Part shown: one piece after another, positions 23,553 to 30,519 of the stretch | Position numbering within the stretch: position 1 is the stretch's first letter | How the letters are laid out: each line of letters opens with the position of its first letter | Source: UBA5266 sp964610025 | Lineage (GTDB): Bacteria > Bacteroidota > Bacteroidia > Bacteroidales > WCHB1-69 | NCBI GenBank assembly: GCA_964610025.1 | Contig: CAZSTX010000011.1 | Span: forward strand, 1 to 46,051 | Reading direction: 5' to 3' | DNA: 46,051 nt | Program-made: the position numbers and the translations under genes | The notes under the pieces: model-generated | Database searches by the model: none | Told to the model about the DNA's origin: nothing | Seen by the model: the letters and a program-made list of their open reading frames with translations, nothing else

Positions 23553-25934
23553 TTATTTAATAAATAAAATTTTACCTGCTTTTTTTTCTTTCCCTTTTGT
23601 ATCTGAAATAAATACAAAATAAACTCCTGTACTTGCTTTTCTTCCATCAAAGTGGCATCCATTCCAAGATGCTGTGCCTCCGTAGGATTTTGTCCTATAT
23701 ATCAAGCCACCGTATGTATCTGTAATTTTGACTTCAGCGTTTTCTTTTAATCCAGAAATAGAAATATAACCTGAAAAATCTTCTTTTACTGGATTAGGGA
23801 AAATTTTTACTTCGTCGTAATTTTCATTTCCATCTGTAGCGGTATAACGAAAGGAAGCTAATCCTTTGTCTGTGGCAATAAAAACCTCTCCGGTTTTTCC
23901 ATCAATAGCAATGTCTGAAATAGCATTAGATGGCAGTGGACTGTTTTCTATTGAAAAATGCAATAATTCATTTTTTCCATCTTCTGATTCAAGAAAAATT
24001 CCTGCGTTGTCAGTGCCTATCCATTTACGATTTCCGCCATCTACTTTTATACATTTTATTGCTTCTTGATTGAGTAATAGTTGAGGAATTGTATCGCCTC
24101 CTGTTCCAAGAATCTCGTTTATATATACAGCTTGAGGTGGAGTGTTGGGATTTTTTAATAAAAGGGAAGGATTATGATATACTTTTACTCCTTTGTTGGT
24201 TCCTATCCATATTTTTCCATCTTTATCTTCTGTTATAGAATAAATATAATCAAAAGCTCCTTCTGTTTCTGATAGCGATGTATTTAATTTAATAAGTTGG
24301 TCATCTGCTGTGTTTAAAGGTGTTCCATTAGGGTTATAAATTAATAAAGAAGTTTCTCTATTGCCGGTCATCCATATCCAATCGCGGCTATCAATAAATA
24401 TTTTCCCAATAATATCGCTAGAAGAAAAATAAACATTGAATGATTTCCATGTGCCATCTTTCATGCGAACTAACAGCGGATTTGTCGCTCCTGAATTGAC
24501 CATCCAAAGATTAAAATTTTTATCAAAAGCAAGCGAATTGACTTGTATTCTATCCGAAGATTTTTCTAAGGGAGAGTTAGTATTATCGTACACTTTTATA
24601 GTTTCTCTGTCTACAACATGTATTAATCCTGATATATAAGATGCTATAAACATTTCTTTTGTGTTGTTTGGATTGATTACAATATCTAAGGCATCGTAAA
24701 CTTGATGTTGTCTTAAAGGCGGGTCGTAATATAAAAAATTATCCCATTTTTCTTGTTCAAAAATACTGATACTTGTTTGTTGCCATAGAGGGACCCAATC
24801 TGCATGAGCACCAGGAACACATGCTAAAGTCGATTGAGCAATATTAATAGCCCATACATTATCAGTGGCAGGTCCAGGAAGTGAATAAATAATTGGATTT
24901 TTAGAAGTTTGACAAACTAAGCCATTTAATTTGTCGGCAATACAAATGTATCCCCATTGATTACAAATGGCATCTAAAGTAAATAGAGATGAAAATGAAT
25001 TATTTAATTCTAATTTATTGTTGTTAATTTTATAAGAATTTGCTCCCCATTCTCTGGTAACGATTAAATAGCCGTTTATACTTCTTATATTTTTAATTTC
25101 TTCTAATCCAAAAACACTATCTATTTTACAAGTGTTGTTTTGTATTGAATAAACATGACTGACAGTTTGAATAATATTTGTATCTATTTCATAGATTGTA
25201 CTATCTTGATTATATAAAGTATCAAATGAAAATAAAGGGTTGTTAGTAACTGCATATACTTTATTGTCAAAATTTTCAATAAATAATATTTTTTTATTAT
25301 TCAATGTTGAGTCTGTAACTTTTTCCCATGAGGCAAACTGTGCAATCATTGTATTATTTAATTGATTGTAATAAACTCCTTTAGCAGTTGCAGCATAAAT
25401 AATATTATCACAAATAGTAATATCATTTACGGCTATTGATTGTCCTTCTGTAGAAAAAAACCAAGTGTCGGTAATAAATTTCTTTTGTAAATCAAGGATC
25501 ACAATTCCAAAGCCACAAGCTAAATAAGCATATTTGTCTTCACAGTGAATATTATAAATAGATTTATCGCCACTTATTTGTTTTTTTGCAATATCGGGAA
25601 TATTAGAAATTATTCCATTAGAATATAAGTCAATATTAGAATTTAGGTAACATATTATTAATGTATTGGTAGGGGTACTTGTTTCAATAGTTTGAATTCC
25701 AATATCATTCAATCCTTCTAATATGCCTAATCTTTGTATAATATTATCAGCAGTGTTAACAAAAAAAAGAGAATTTGCCGTTGCTAAAAAAATATTTTCG
25801 TCTAATATAGCAATTTTTTCTCCGTTTGTGTAATTAAAATGTGTTCTCCATTCTCCAACAGCTATTGGATTTTGTGCTGATAATTTAAGAAAAATGCAAG
25901 AAAACAAAAAAAATATGTTTCTTTTTAAATTCAT
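23553..25934 (-). CDS. porZ: PorZ-like T9SS protein (beta-propeller plus sorting domain)
   Basis: PorZ is a surface component of the type IX system that supports attachment of cargo to anionic lipopolysaccharide. The 793-residue product has a signal peptide (NIFFLFSCIFLKLSAQ), then the PorZ-typical start IAVGEWRTHFNYTNG. It continues with many propeller-blade segments (IYSITEDKDGKIWIGTNKGV, KWIGTDNAGIFLE, EVFIATDKGLASF) and a C-terminal sorting domain (KIFPNPVKEDFSGYI ... STGVYFVFI). Length and layout fit the family. It supports a working T9SS in this genome. I see no clean promoter match upstream in 25935-26237. Confidence 0.85.
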   Translation of the reverse strand: MNLKRNIFFLFSCIFLKLSAQNPIAVGEWRTHFNYTNGEKIAILDENIFLATANSLFFVNTADNIIQRLGILEGLNDIGIQTIETSTPTNTLIICYLNSNIDLYSNGIISNIPDIAKKQISGDKSIYNIHCEDKYAYLACGFGIVILDLQKKFITDTWFFSTEGQSIAVNDITICDNIIYAATAKGVYYNQLNNTMIAQFASWEKVTDSTLNNKKILFIENFDNKVYAVTNNPLFSFDTLYNQDSTIYEIDTNIIQTVSHVYSIQNNTCKIDSVFGLEEIKNIRSINGYLIVTREWGANSYKINNNKLELNNSFSSLFTLDAICNQWGYICIADKLNGLVCQTSKNPIIYSLPGPATDNVWAINIAQSTLACVPGAHADWVPLWQQTSISIFEQEKWDNFLYYDPPLRQHQVYDALDIVINPNNTKEMFIASYISGLIHVVDRETIKVYDNTNSPLEKSSDRIQVNSLAFDKNFNLWMVNSGATNPLLVRMKDGTWKSFNVYFSSSDIIGKIFIDSRDWIWMTGNRETSLLIYNPNGTPLNTADDQLIKLNTSLSETEGAFDYIYSITEDKDGKIWIGTNKGVKVYHNPSLLLKNPNTPPQAVYINEILGTGGDTIPQLLLNQEAIKCIKVDGGNRKWIGTDNAGIFLESEDGKNELLHFSIENSPLPSNAISDIAIDGKTGEVFIATDKGLASFRYTATDGNENYDEVKIFPNPVKEDFSGYISISGLKENAEVKITDTYGGLIYRTKSYGGTASWNGCHFDGRKASTGVYFVFISDTKGKEKKAGKILFIK

Positions 25935-26237
25935 AATGAATTTTAGTAATTAAATTATACTAAATAACTTTTTTTTATTTTATTTATTGTTTATTTTACA
26001 ATATGTCTTTTTATAAATGATAAAAAATGAAAAAAGATTATATTTATTCTATTTTATTTTTTTATGGCATCTAAATAAATTGAAATATTGTTGTTTTTAC
26101 AAATAAATTTTTCGACAATAAATTTGTAATTATTTGTTTTATAGATATATTTTACTTCTTTTTTTATTAAGATTTAAAATACGTAGAGGGTATATTTTAT
26201 ATATAAAAAAATTATACTTTTGCATTTCAAACTAAAT
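25935..26237. other. AT-rich intergenic region between porZ and tRNA-His
   Basis: These 303 bases separate a leftward and a rightward unit. The only clear element is the tRNA promoter at 26215-26222. The rest is very AT-rich with many stop codons in all frames. I see no gene in it. Confidence 0.6.
26215..26222 (+). promoter_or_regulatory. -7 promoter element of tRNA-His
   Basis: TACTTTTG followed by C matches TAnnTTTG. It ends 15 bases before the tRNA. The same TATACTTTTGCA string recurs before rpmE2. Confidence 0.6.
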
Positions 26238-26312
26238 GGTGGACATAGTTCAGTTGGTTAGAATGTCGGGTTGTGGTTCCGAAGGTCGTGGGTTCGAATC
26301 CCATTGTCCACC
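26238..26312 (+). tRNA. tRNA-His (anticodon GTG)
   Basis: The acceptor stem GTGGACA pairs with TGTCCAC, with the histidine-specific extra G(-1) at 26238 facing C73 at 26312. The anticodon stem TCGGG/TCCGA encloses TTGTGGT with anticodon GTG. The T arm is GTGGG-TTCGAATC-CCA-like and normal. CCA is not encoded. Confidence 0.96.
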
Positions 26313-26370
26313 CTAAAGTAATTTTTTTTAAGTTTTTAATAATAATGTTTAAAGATGTAAAAAAAAATTA

Positions 26371-26378
26371 TACTTTTG
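26371..26378 (+). promoter_or_regulatory. -7 promoter element of rpmE2
   Basis: TACTTTTG followed by CA matches TAnnTTTG, 45 bases before the ATG at 26424. Confidence 0.55.
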
Positions 26379-26423
26379 CAAAGATTTTATTTAGAGTTTA
26401 TAAATTATAGCATTTGAGAAAAA

Positions 26424-26690
26424 ATGAAAGCGGATATACACCCAAAAGAATATAGATTTGTTGTTTTTAAAGACATGTCGAATGAGATTGCCTTTTTAGG
26501 TAAGTCAACAGTAAAAACGAAGGATACCATTGTTTGGGAAGATGGTAAAGAATATCCTTTAGTTAAATTAGAAATATCAAATACTTCGCATCCTTTCTTT
26601 ACTGGCAAGATGAAGTTAGTAGATACAGCAGGGCGTGTAGATAAGTATTTAAACAAATATAAATCACATTTTGATAAATCGAAAAAGTAG
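26424..26690 (+). CDS. rpmE2: 50S ribosomal protein L31 type B
   Basis: The 88-residue product is type B: it starts MKADIHPKEYRFVVFKDMSN, has VKLEISNTSHPFFTGKMK and ends AGRVDKYLNKYKSHF. The CxxC zinc motif of type A L31 is absent, so this form does not need zinc. It is a single-gene unit with its own promoter and a strong terminator. An open frame on the opposite strand over the same bases is not a gene. Confidence 0.96.
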   Translation: MKADIHPKEYRFVVFKDMSNEIAFLGKSTVKTKDTIVWEDGKEYPLVKLEISNTSHPFFTGKMKLVDTAGRVDKYLNKYKSHFDKSKK

Positions 26691-26710
26691 TAGTTTTTTT
26701 TCATAGTTTT

Positions 26711-26743
26711 CAGGGGTTCTCTAAAGGGAACCCCTGTTTTTTT
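26711..26743 (+). terminator. Rho-independent terminator of rpmE2
   Basis: CAGGGGTTC and GAACCCCTG form a perfect 9-bp stem with an 8-base loop, followed by seven T on the plus strand. It is 20 bases after the rpmE2 stop. Confidence 0.9.
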
Positions 26744-26754
26744 CTATAATTTTT

Positions 26755-27153
26755 TTATTTTGGAATTACAAATCCTTCTATTTTAAGATTTTCTTTCTTA
26801 TTTTTAGCATTTGTATTGATTGTGATTGTTTTGCTAAAAACACCTTCTCCTTCAGTTGCACTATAAGAAATTTTTAATATGCCTGATTTGCCGGGTTTAA
26901 AAGGTTCTTTAGGATAGTCAACTTCTGTACAACCACAATTGGTATAAACATTAAAAATAATAAGAGGCTTTGTGCCTGTATTAGTAAAAGTTACATTTAC
27001 AGTTTTAGTAGCACCAAGTGTTACACTTCCAAAATCAATTAACGATTCTGATAAATTAAAATAAGATTTGGGAGTTTCGACAACTTCTTGCGCAAATACA
27101 TTGCTGAAAAGAATGATTAGTAAACTAATAAAAATAAAACGTATCTGTTTCAT
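26755..27153 (-). CDS. DUF1573 domain-containing secreted protein
   Basis: The 132-residue product has a signal peptide (FIFISLLIILFSNVFAQ) and one immunoglobulin-like DUF1573 domain: IDFGSVTLGATKTVNVTFTN, then GTKPLIIFNVYTNCGCTEVD and PGKSGILKISYSA. The NCGCT motif is typical. This family is widespread and often multicopy in Bacteroidota and has no settled function. A periplasmic or surface location is likely. It is 51 bases downstream of the phosphofructokinase gene on the same strand and may be cotranscribed. It converges on rpmE2. Confidence 0.88.
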   Translation of the reverse strand: MKQIRFIFISLLIILFSNVFAQEVVETPKSYFNLSESLIDFGSVTLGATKTVNVTFTNTGTKPLIIFNVYTNCGCTEVDYPKEPFKPGKSGILKISYSATEGEGVFSKTITINTNAKNKKENLKIEGFVIPK

Positions 27154-27204
27154 AAAAAATAATTTTAATGTTTAAAAAGAAATATTACAGAAACAATGCC
27201 AAAT

Positions 27205-28440
27205 TTATTTTTCTTCGGGAGTTACTTTAGGAAAGTCATATCCAAAAGAAGGAATATGGGGTTCTCCTAAAATGTTTTTCAAAAAATCAATATAAGCATC
27301 TGTAAAAGTAAAGTTTTTTGAATCATAATAAATAGTTTGCAAAGGTTGATTTCCAATATGTCCCATATCTATTGTTGTAGTGTTGTATTCTTCTAAACCG
27401 TTTTCTTTTACCATTTTACTTATTACGGGCATTTTACCATAGTCTTCGCGTAATAGCAAATCAAGAACTTTGTCGGCTAATGCAGCTGTGAGTTTTTCAT
27501 CGTATTGGCTACAGTATCCTGCACGCGGATAGTATCCTGAAATTTGAGAACGAGCTGAGATGTTTAATTTATTAGATATTTCAGAAGCTATTACTCCACT
27601 CACACCTCCAAAGCGTTTATGACCATACTCATCTTTTTCGGAACTTGCATACACCATGCTTAATTCATTTTTTGTATCGTCCCACCATCTTGTTCCTTCT
27701 GAAACGGCTATAATTAAATTTTTCTTTTCGCTGTATTTTTTCTTAACAACTTCAAAAAATTCTTCTTTTCGTTCTTTTGTTATTTGATATTCTGGTATTA
27801 ACGACAATTCGGCACCTCCAAATAAAGCACTTCCGGTTAGCCAGCCTGCGTCTCGTCCCATTACTTCTACTACCATTATGCGTTGATGAGATTCGTTTGT
27901 TGAACGTAAATGCTTTATCATTTCACTTATACGTAATGCTCCTGATGGAAATCCTGGACATAAAACAGCTTCTATATTTTCTTTTCCATAAGAATGAAAT
28001 GTTTTAGTTTTTAAATCATTATCTATTGTTTTTGGAAATCCTATGACTGGAATATTTTCTTGTTCATACAAACGTTTAGCAGCTCCATTGGTGTCGTCTC
28101 CACCTATTGTTACGAGGATATCAATTTTGTATTTTTTTAAATTAGCTAAAATTTGAGGAACACGAGATGTTGGATTGTTTTTAGAAGGGAATGGATTAGT
28201 ACGGCTTGAAAGCAAAGCAGTTCCTCCATATAATTTATTATAAGGTTGATTTGTTAAGTTTACTATATCGCCATCTCCTAATAAGCCTTTCCAGCCCATT
28301 CGAATGCCATAGACTTTAAATCCGAGTAAAAGAGCTCTGTTTTTAATGTTTTCTATACTTGCATTAATAGCTGGGGTATCACCTCCGCCAGATAAAATAG
28401 CTAATGTTTTGCCATTAAAAATTTTTTTTATATTTTGCAT
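27205..28440 (-). CDS. 6-phosphofructokinase with pyrophosphate-type active-site residues
   Basis: This enzyme phosphorylates fructose 6-phosphate at C1 in glycolysis. The 411-residue product has SGGGDTPAINASI at the nucleotide/phosphate site, IGGDDTNGAAKRL at about 112-124 and GFPKTIDNDL at about 134-143. ATP-using enzymes have Gly at two key places (GGDGS, PGTIDND). Here these are Asp116 and Lys137, the combination known for pyrophosphate-dependent enzymes, which work reversibly. VEVMGRDAGWLTG is also present. I leave the symbol open because ATP- and PPi-types share this fold. A TAATTTTG promoter element lies 26 bases upstream of the ATG. Confidence 0.9.
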   Translation of the reverse strand: MQNIKKIFNGKTLAILSGGGDTPAINASIENIKNRALLLGFKVYGIRMGWKGLLGDGDIVNLTNQPYNKLYGGTALLSSRTNPFPSKNNPTSRVPQILANLKKYKIDILVTIGGDDTNGAAKRLYEQENIPVIGFPKTIDNDLKTKTFHSYGKENIEAVLCPGFPSGALRISEMIKHLRSTNESHQRIMVVEVMGRDAGWLTGSALFGGAELSLIPEYQITKERKEEFFEVVKKKYSEKKNLIIAVSEGTRWWDDTKNELSMVYASSEKDEYGHKRFGGVSGVIASEISNKLNISARSQISGYYPRAGYCSQYDEKLTAALADKVLDLLLREDYGKMPVISKMVKENGLEEYNTTTIDMGHIGNQPLQTIYYDSKNFTFTDAYIDFLKNILGEPHIPSFGYDFPKVTPEEK

Positions 28441-28465
28441 AATATTAATATGGTTAATTTATTTA

Positions 28466-28473
28466 CAAAATTA
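28466..28473 (-). promoter_or_regulatory. -7 promoter element of phosphofructokinase
   Basis: On the minus strand this reads TAATTTTG, matching TAnnTTTG, 26 bases before the ATG at 28440. No TTTG was found at the ideal upstream distance. Confidence 0.45.
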
Positions 28474-28569
28474 GTATAAATTTTAATATGGTTTTAATTC
28501 TATTTTACACATTACAAAAAAACGTAAACAAAAAATAAAATAAATAACATTTACTATTGATATTAATTG

Positions 28570-28577
28570 TATTTTTG
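28570..28577 (+). promoter_or_regulatory. -7 promoter element of the DksA-like gene
   Basis: TATTTTTG matches TAnnTTTG. It lies about 70 bases before the ATG at 28646, giving a leader of about 60 bases. Confidence 0.45.
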
Positions 28578-28634
28578 TTGAAAAATAAAAATATTTATTT
28601 ATTTGTTTATTTTTAGTATTAATACATATAAAAT

Positions 28635-28640
28635 AGGAGG
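28635..28640 (+). promoter_or_regulatory. Strong Shine-Dalgarno sequence before the DksA-like gene
   Basis: AGGAGG sits 5 bases before the ATG at 28646. It is the only well-placed full Shine-Dalgarno sequence I found in the window, which is notable because Bacteroidota rarely use one. Confidence 0.75.
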
Positions 28641-28645
28641 TTACA

Positions 28646-29044
28646 ATGAGTACAGAAAAAGAGTTTCTAAGGTATTCAGATGAGGAATTACAAGAATTTA
28701 AGGAAATAATTCTTGATAAATTAGAAAAAGCTAAACAAGACATGAAAGTATATGTAGATGCTTTAAGTGGTATTTCTGGGAATGATATTGCAGATACTTC
28801 TCCTACATTTAAAGTTTTAGAAGAAGGACAGCAAACTTTGTTTAAAGAAGAAACGGGAAGAATTGCTTCTCGCCTTGAAAAATACATTAAGAATTTGGAA
28901 GCAGCTTTAATTCGTATTGAAAATAAAACTTATGGTGTTTGTCGTGAAACGGGAAAATTAATTCCTAAGGAACGCTTGAAAATTGTTCCTCATGCAACTT
29001 TATCATACGATGCGAAAATAAATGAGAAAAAAAACGCTAAGTGA
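28646..29044 (+). CDS. TraR/DksA family protein lacking a complete zinc finger
   Basis: The 132-residue product has an N-terminal helical hairpin (SDEELQEFKEIILDKLEKAK) with a conserved GNDIADTS near its tip, and a C-terminal finger region YGVCRETGKLIPKERLKIVP. DksA-family proteins bind RNA polymerase through its secondary channel. Only one of the usual four zinc cysteines remains (in GVCRE), as in other Bacteroidota members. It is read from a strong Shine-Dalgarno sequence. Its TGA overlaps the GTG start of lspA (GTGA), so the two are coupled. This pairing is common in the phylum. Confidence 0.9.
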   Translation: MSTEKEFLRYSDEELQEFKEIILDKLEKAKQDMKVYVDALSGISGNDIADTSPTFKVLEEGQQTLFKEETGRIASRLEKYIKNLEAALIRIENKTYGVCRETGKLIPKERLKIVPHATLSYDAKINEKKNAK

Positions 29045-29652
29045 AAAAAAAAACATTACTTTCAATAGGCATTATTTTATTTATTTTAGTTATTGATCAA
29101 GTATTTAAAATATGGGTCAAGACTAATATGGTTTTAGGCGAACAAATCCCGATATTAGGCGATTGGTTTAAACTTCATTTTGTAGAAAATGACGGTATGG
29201 CGTTTGGGGTTGTTTTTTGGGGAGGTTATTTGGGAAAATTTTTATTAACATTATTTCGTATTATTGCTTCTGGTATTATTATTTGGACTATTTATAAAAT
29301 GATAAAATCATACGTCCCAGTAGGATTATTGATAAGTGTTTCTGTTATATGTGCTGGAGCAATAGGAAATATTATTGATTGTGTTTTTTATGGAAAAATA
29401 TTTTCATTAAGTACTTATTATGCTCCCCCAGCAGAATTGTTTCCTTCCATAGGAGGTTATGCTCCTTTTATGCAAGGAAAAGTAGTAGATATGTTGCAAT
29501 TTGATATTTTTACGATTGGAAATTTTAATTTTTTTCCTGCAATTTTTAATATTGCTGATGCAAGTATAACAATTGGATTATTTGTTTTGATTTTATTTTA
29601 TTATAAATCGTTATCAACATTTATTGCTTCTTTTGAAAAAAATAAAAAATAG
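29041..29652 (+). CDS. lspA: Signal peptidase II (lipoprotein signal peptidase)
   Basis: LspA cuts the leader of lipoproteins before the lipid-modified cysteine, in the inner membrane. The 203-residue product has four hydrophobic segments, IDQVFKIWVKTNM in the first part, FVENDGMAFG, and the two catalytic aspartates in GNIIDCVFYG and NIADASITIG. It starts at GTG inside the stop of the DksA-like gene. It would process the three lipoproteins of the secreted-protein cluster in this window. A loop of about 30 residues (YYAPPAELFPSIGGYAP) before the second Asp is typical of Bacteroidota forms. Confidence 0.94.
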   Translation: MKKKTLLSIGIILFILVIDQVFKIWVKTNMVLGEQIPILGDWFKLHFVENDGMAFGVVFWGGYLGKFLLTLFRIIASGIIIWTIYKMIKSYVPVGLLISVSVICAGAIGNIIDCVFYGKIFSLSTYYAPPAELFPSIGGYAPFMQGKVVDMLQFDIFTIGNFNFFPAIFNIADASITIGLFVLILFYYKSLSTFIASFEKNKK

Positions 29653-30017
29653 CTATTTATTAATCAAAGGTCTATACATAAATAGTTAGTTATAATTATT
29701 TTAATATAAAATATTGTTATATAGGTGCAATTTTTTTCAAAAAACTGCATAATTAGCGATTTTTTATCAAAAATTTATAATTATCTCATTTTAAAACATA
29801 TATTGTAATTCTTTGAAAAACAATCTAATATAGATTTTGTGAAAATTTAATATTAAAATTATAAGAAAAAATATTAAATTTATTTAACTGATTATCAGTT
29901 GATTAAATAAAAATTACAAAAAAAAAATAAAAAATATATTCATTATATTTAAAATAATTTTATCTTTGCTAACAATAAATCAATATTTAATAATTCATCA
30001 TTAAAAACAATTGTAAT
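29653..30017. other. Intergenic region before HU with an inverted repeat and promoter
   Basis: The 365 bases hold no gene I can support. AACTGA (29886-29891), TTA, TCAGTT (29895-29900) forms a perfect 6-bp inverted repeat about 60 bases before the HU promoter element. The rest is AT-rich, with TTCTTTGAAAAACA at about 29811-29824. Confidence 0.5.
29961..29968 (+). promoter_or_regulatory. -7 promoter element of the HU gene
   Basis: TATCTTTG followed by C matches TAnnTTTG. It leaves a leader of about 45 bases before the ATG at 30018. Confidence 0.6.
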
Positions 30018-30305
30018 ATGACAAAAGCAGAAGTAGTAGCTGATATAGCTAACAAAACAGGTATTGAAAAAGTAGCCGTACAAGAAGTAGTTGAAACTTT
30101 TATGGCAACCGTAAAAAATTCTTTATTAAAAAAAGAAAATGTTTATTTGAGAGGATTTGGTAGTTTTGTGATAAAAGAAAGAGCCCAAAAAACAGGTAGA
30201 AATATTTCTAAAAATACTACCATTGTTATTCCAGCTCATAATATTCCCGCATTTAAACCAGCCAAATCTTTTACAAGTGTCATTAAAGAAAAAGTTAAAA
30301 TATAA
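30018..30305 (+). CDS. HU family DNA-binding protein
   Basis: The 95-residue product is a full-length HU/IHF protein: TKAEVVADIANKTGIEK at the start, then ENVYLRGFGSFVIKERAQKT, and the DNA-binding arm and signature region around GRNISKNTTIVIPAHNIPAF with KPAKSF at the end. It bends and compacts DNA as a dimer. It is followed after 18 bases by a very basic 29-residue ribosomal-type protein, and then RNase G. A terminator after the second gene separates RNase G. Confidence 0.95.
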   Translation: MTKAEVVADIANKTGIEKVAVQEVVETFMATVKNSLLKKENVYLRGFGSFVIKERAQKTGRNISKNTTIVIPAHNIPAFKPAKSFTSVIKEKVKI

Positions 30306-30323
30306 TAAAAGAGATTAAAAAAT

Positions 30324-30413
30324 ATGCCAAGCGGAAAGAAGAGAAAGAGACATAAAATGGCAACTCACAAAAGAAAAAAACGTCTAAGAAAAAATAGACA
30401 TAAGAAGAAATAA
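30324..30413 (+). CDS. AURKAIP1/COX24 domain microprotein (mS38/bS22-like ribosomal protein)
   Basis: The 29-residue product, MPSGKKRKRHKMATHKRKK and then RLRKNRHKKK, is almost all Lys, Arg and His. It fits the Bacteroidota proteins annotated as AURKAIP1/COX24 domain, related to mitochondrial mS38 and mycobacterial bS22 of the small ribosomal subunit. The key pattern is K(R)KRHKMxTHKRKKRLRK. It sits 18 bases after the HU gene and 24 bases before a terminator. It is too short for many gene finders. The ribosomal role here is inferred from the family. Confidence 0.85.
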   Translation: MPSGKKRKRHKMATHKRKKRLRKNRHKKK

Positions 30414-30437
30414 TCTTTTGTGAAACATACCTATCAG

Positions 30438-30478
30438 AAATTAAACTACATACTTGATAAGTATGTAGTTTAATTTTT
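30438..30478 (+). terminator. Rho-independent terminator after HU and the microprotein
   Basis: TTAAACTACATACTT and AAGTATGTAGTTTAA form a perfect 15-bp stem with a GAT loop, followed by five T. It lies 27 bases after the microprotein stop and 42 bases before RNase G. Confidence 0.85.
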
Positions 30479-30519
30479 CTTACTTATTAATTATCTATAA
30501 ATTTAGGTTTTTTCATATA

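Noticed and set aside
26405..26704. Open frame of 99 codons on the minus strand over rpmE2
   Set aside because: It lies fully antisense to the clear L31 gene and has no family resemblance.
28483..28887. Open frame of 134 codons on the minus strand over the DksA-like gene
   Set aside because: It is antisense to a recognised gene with a strong ribosome-binding site, and it covers the divergent promoter region.
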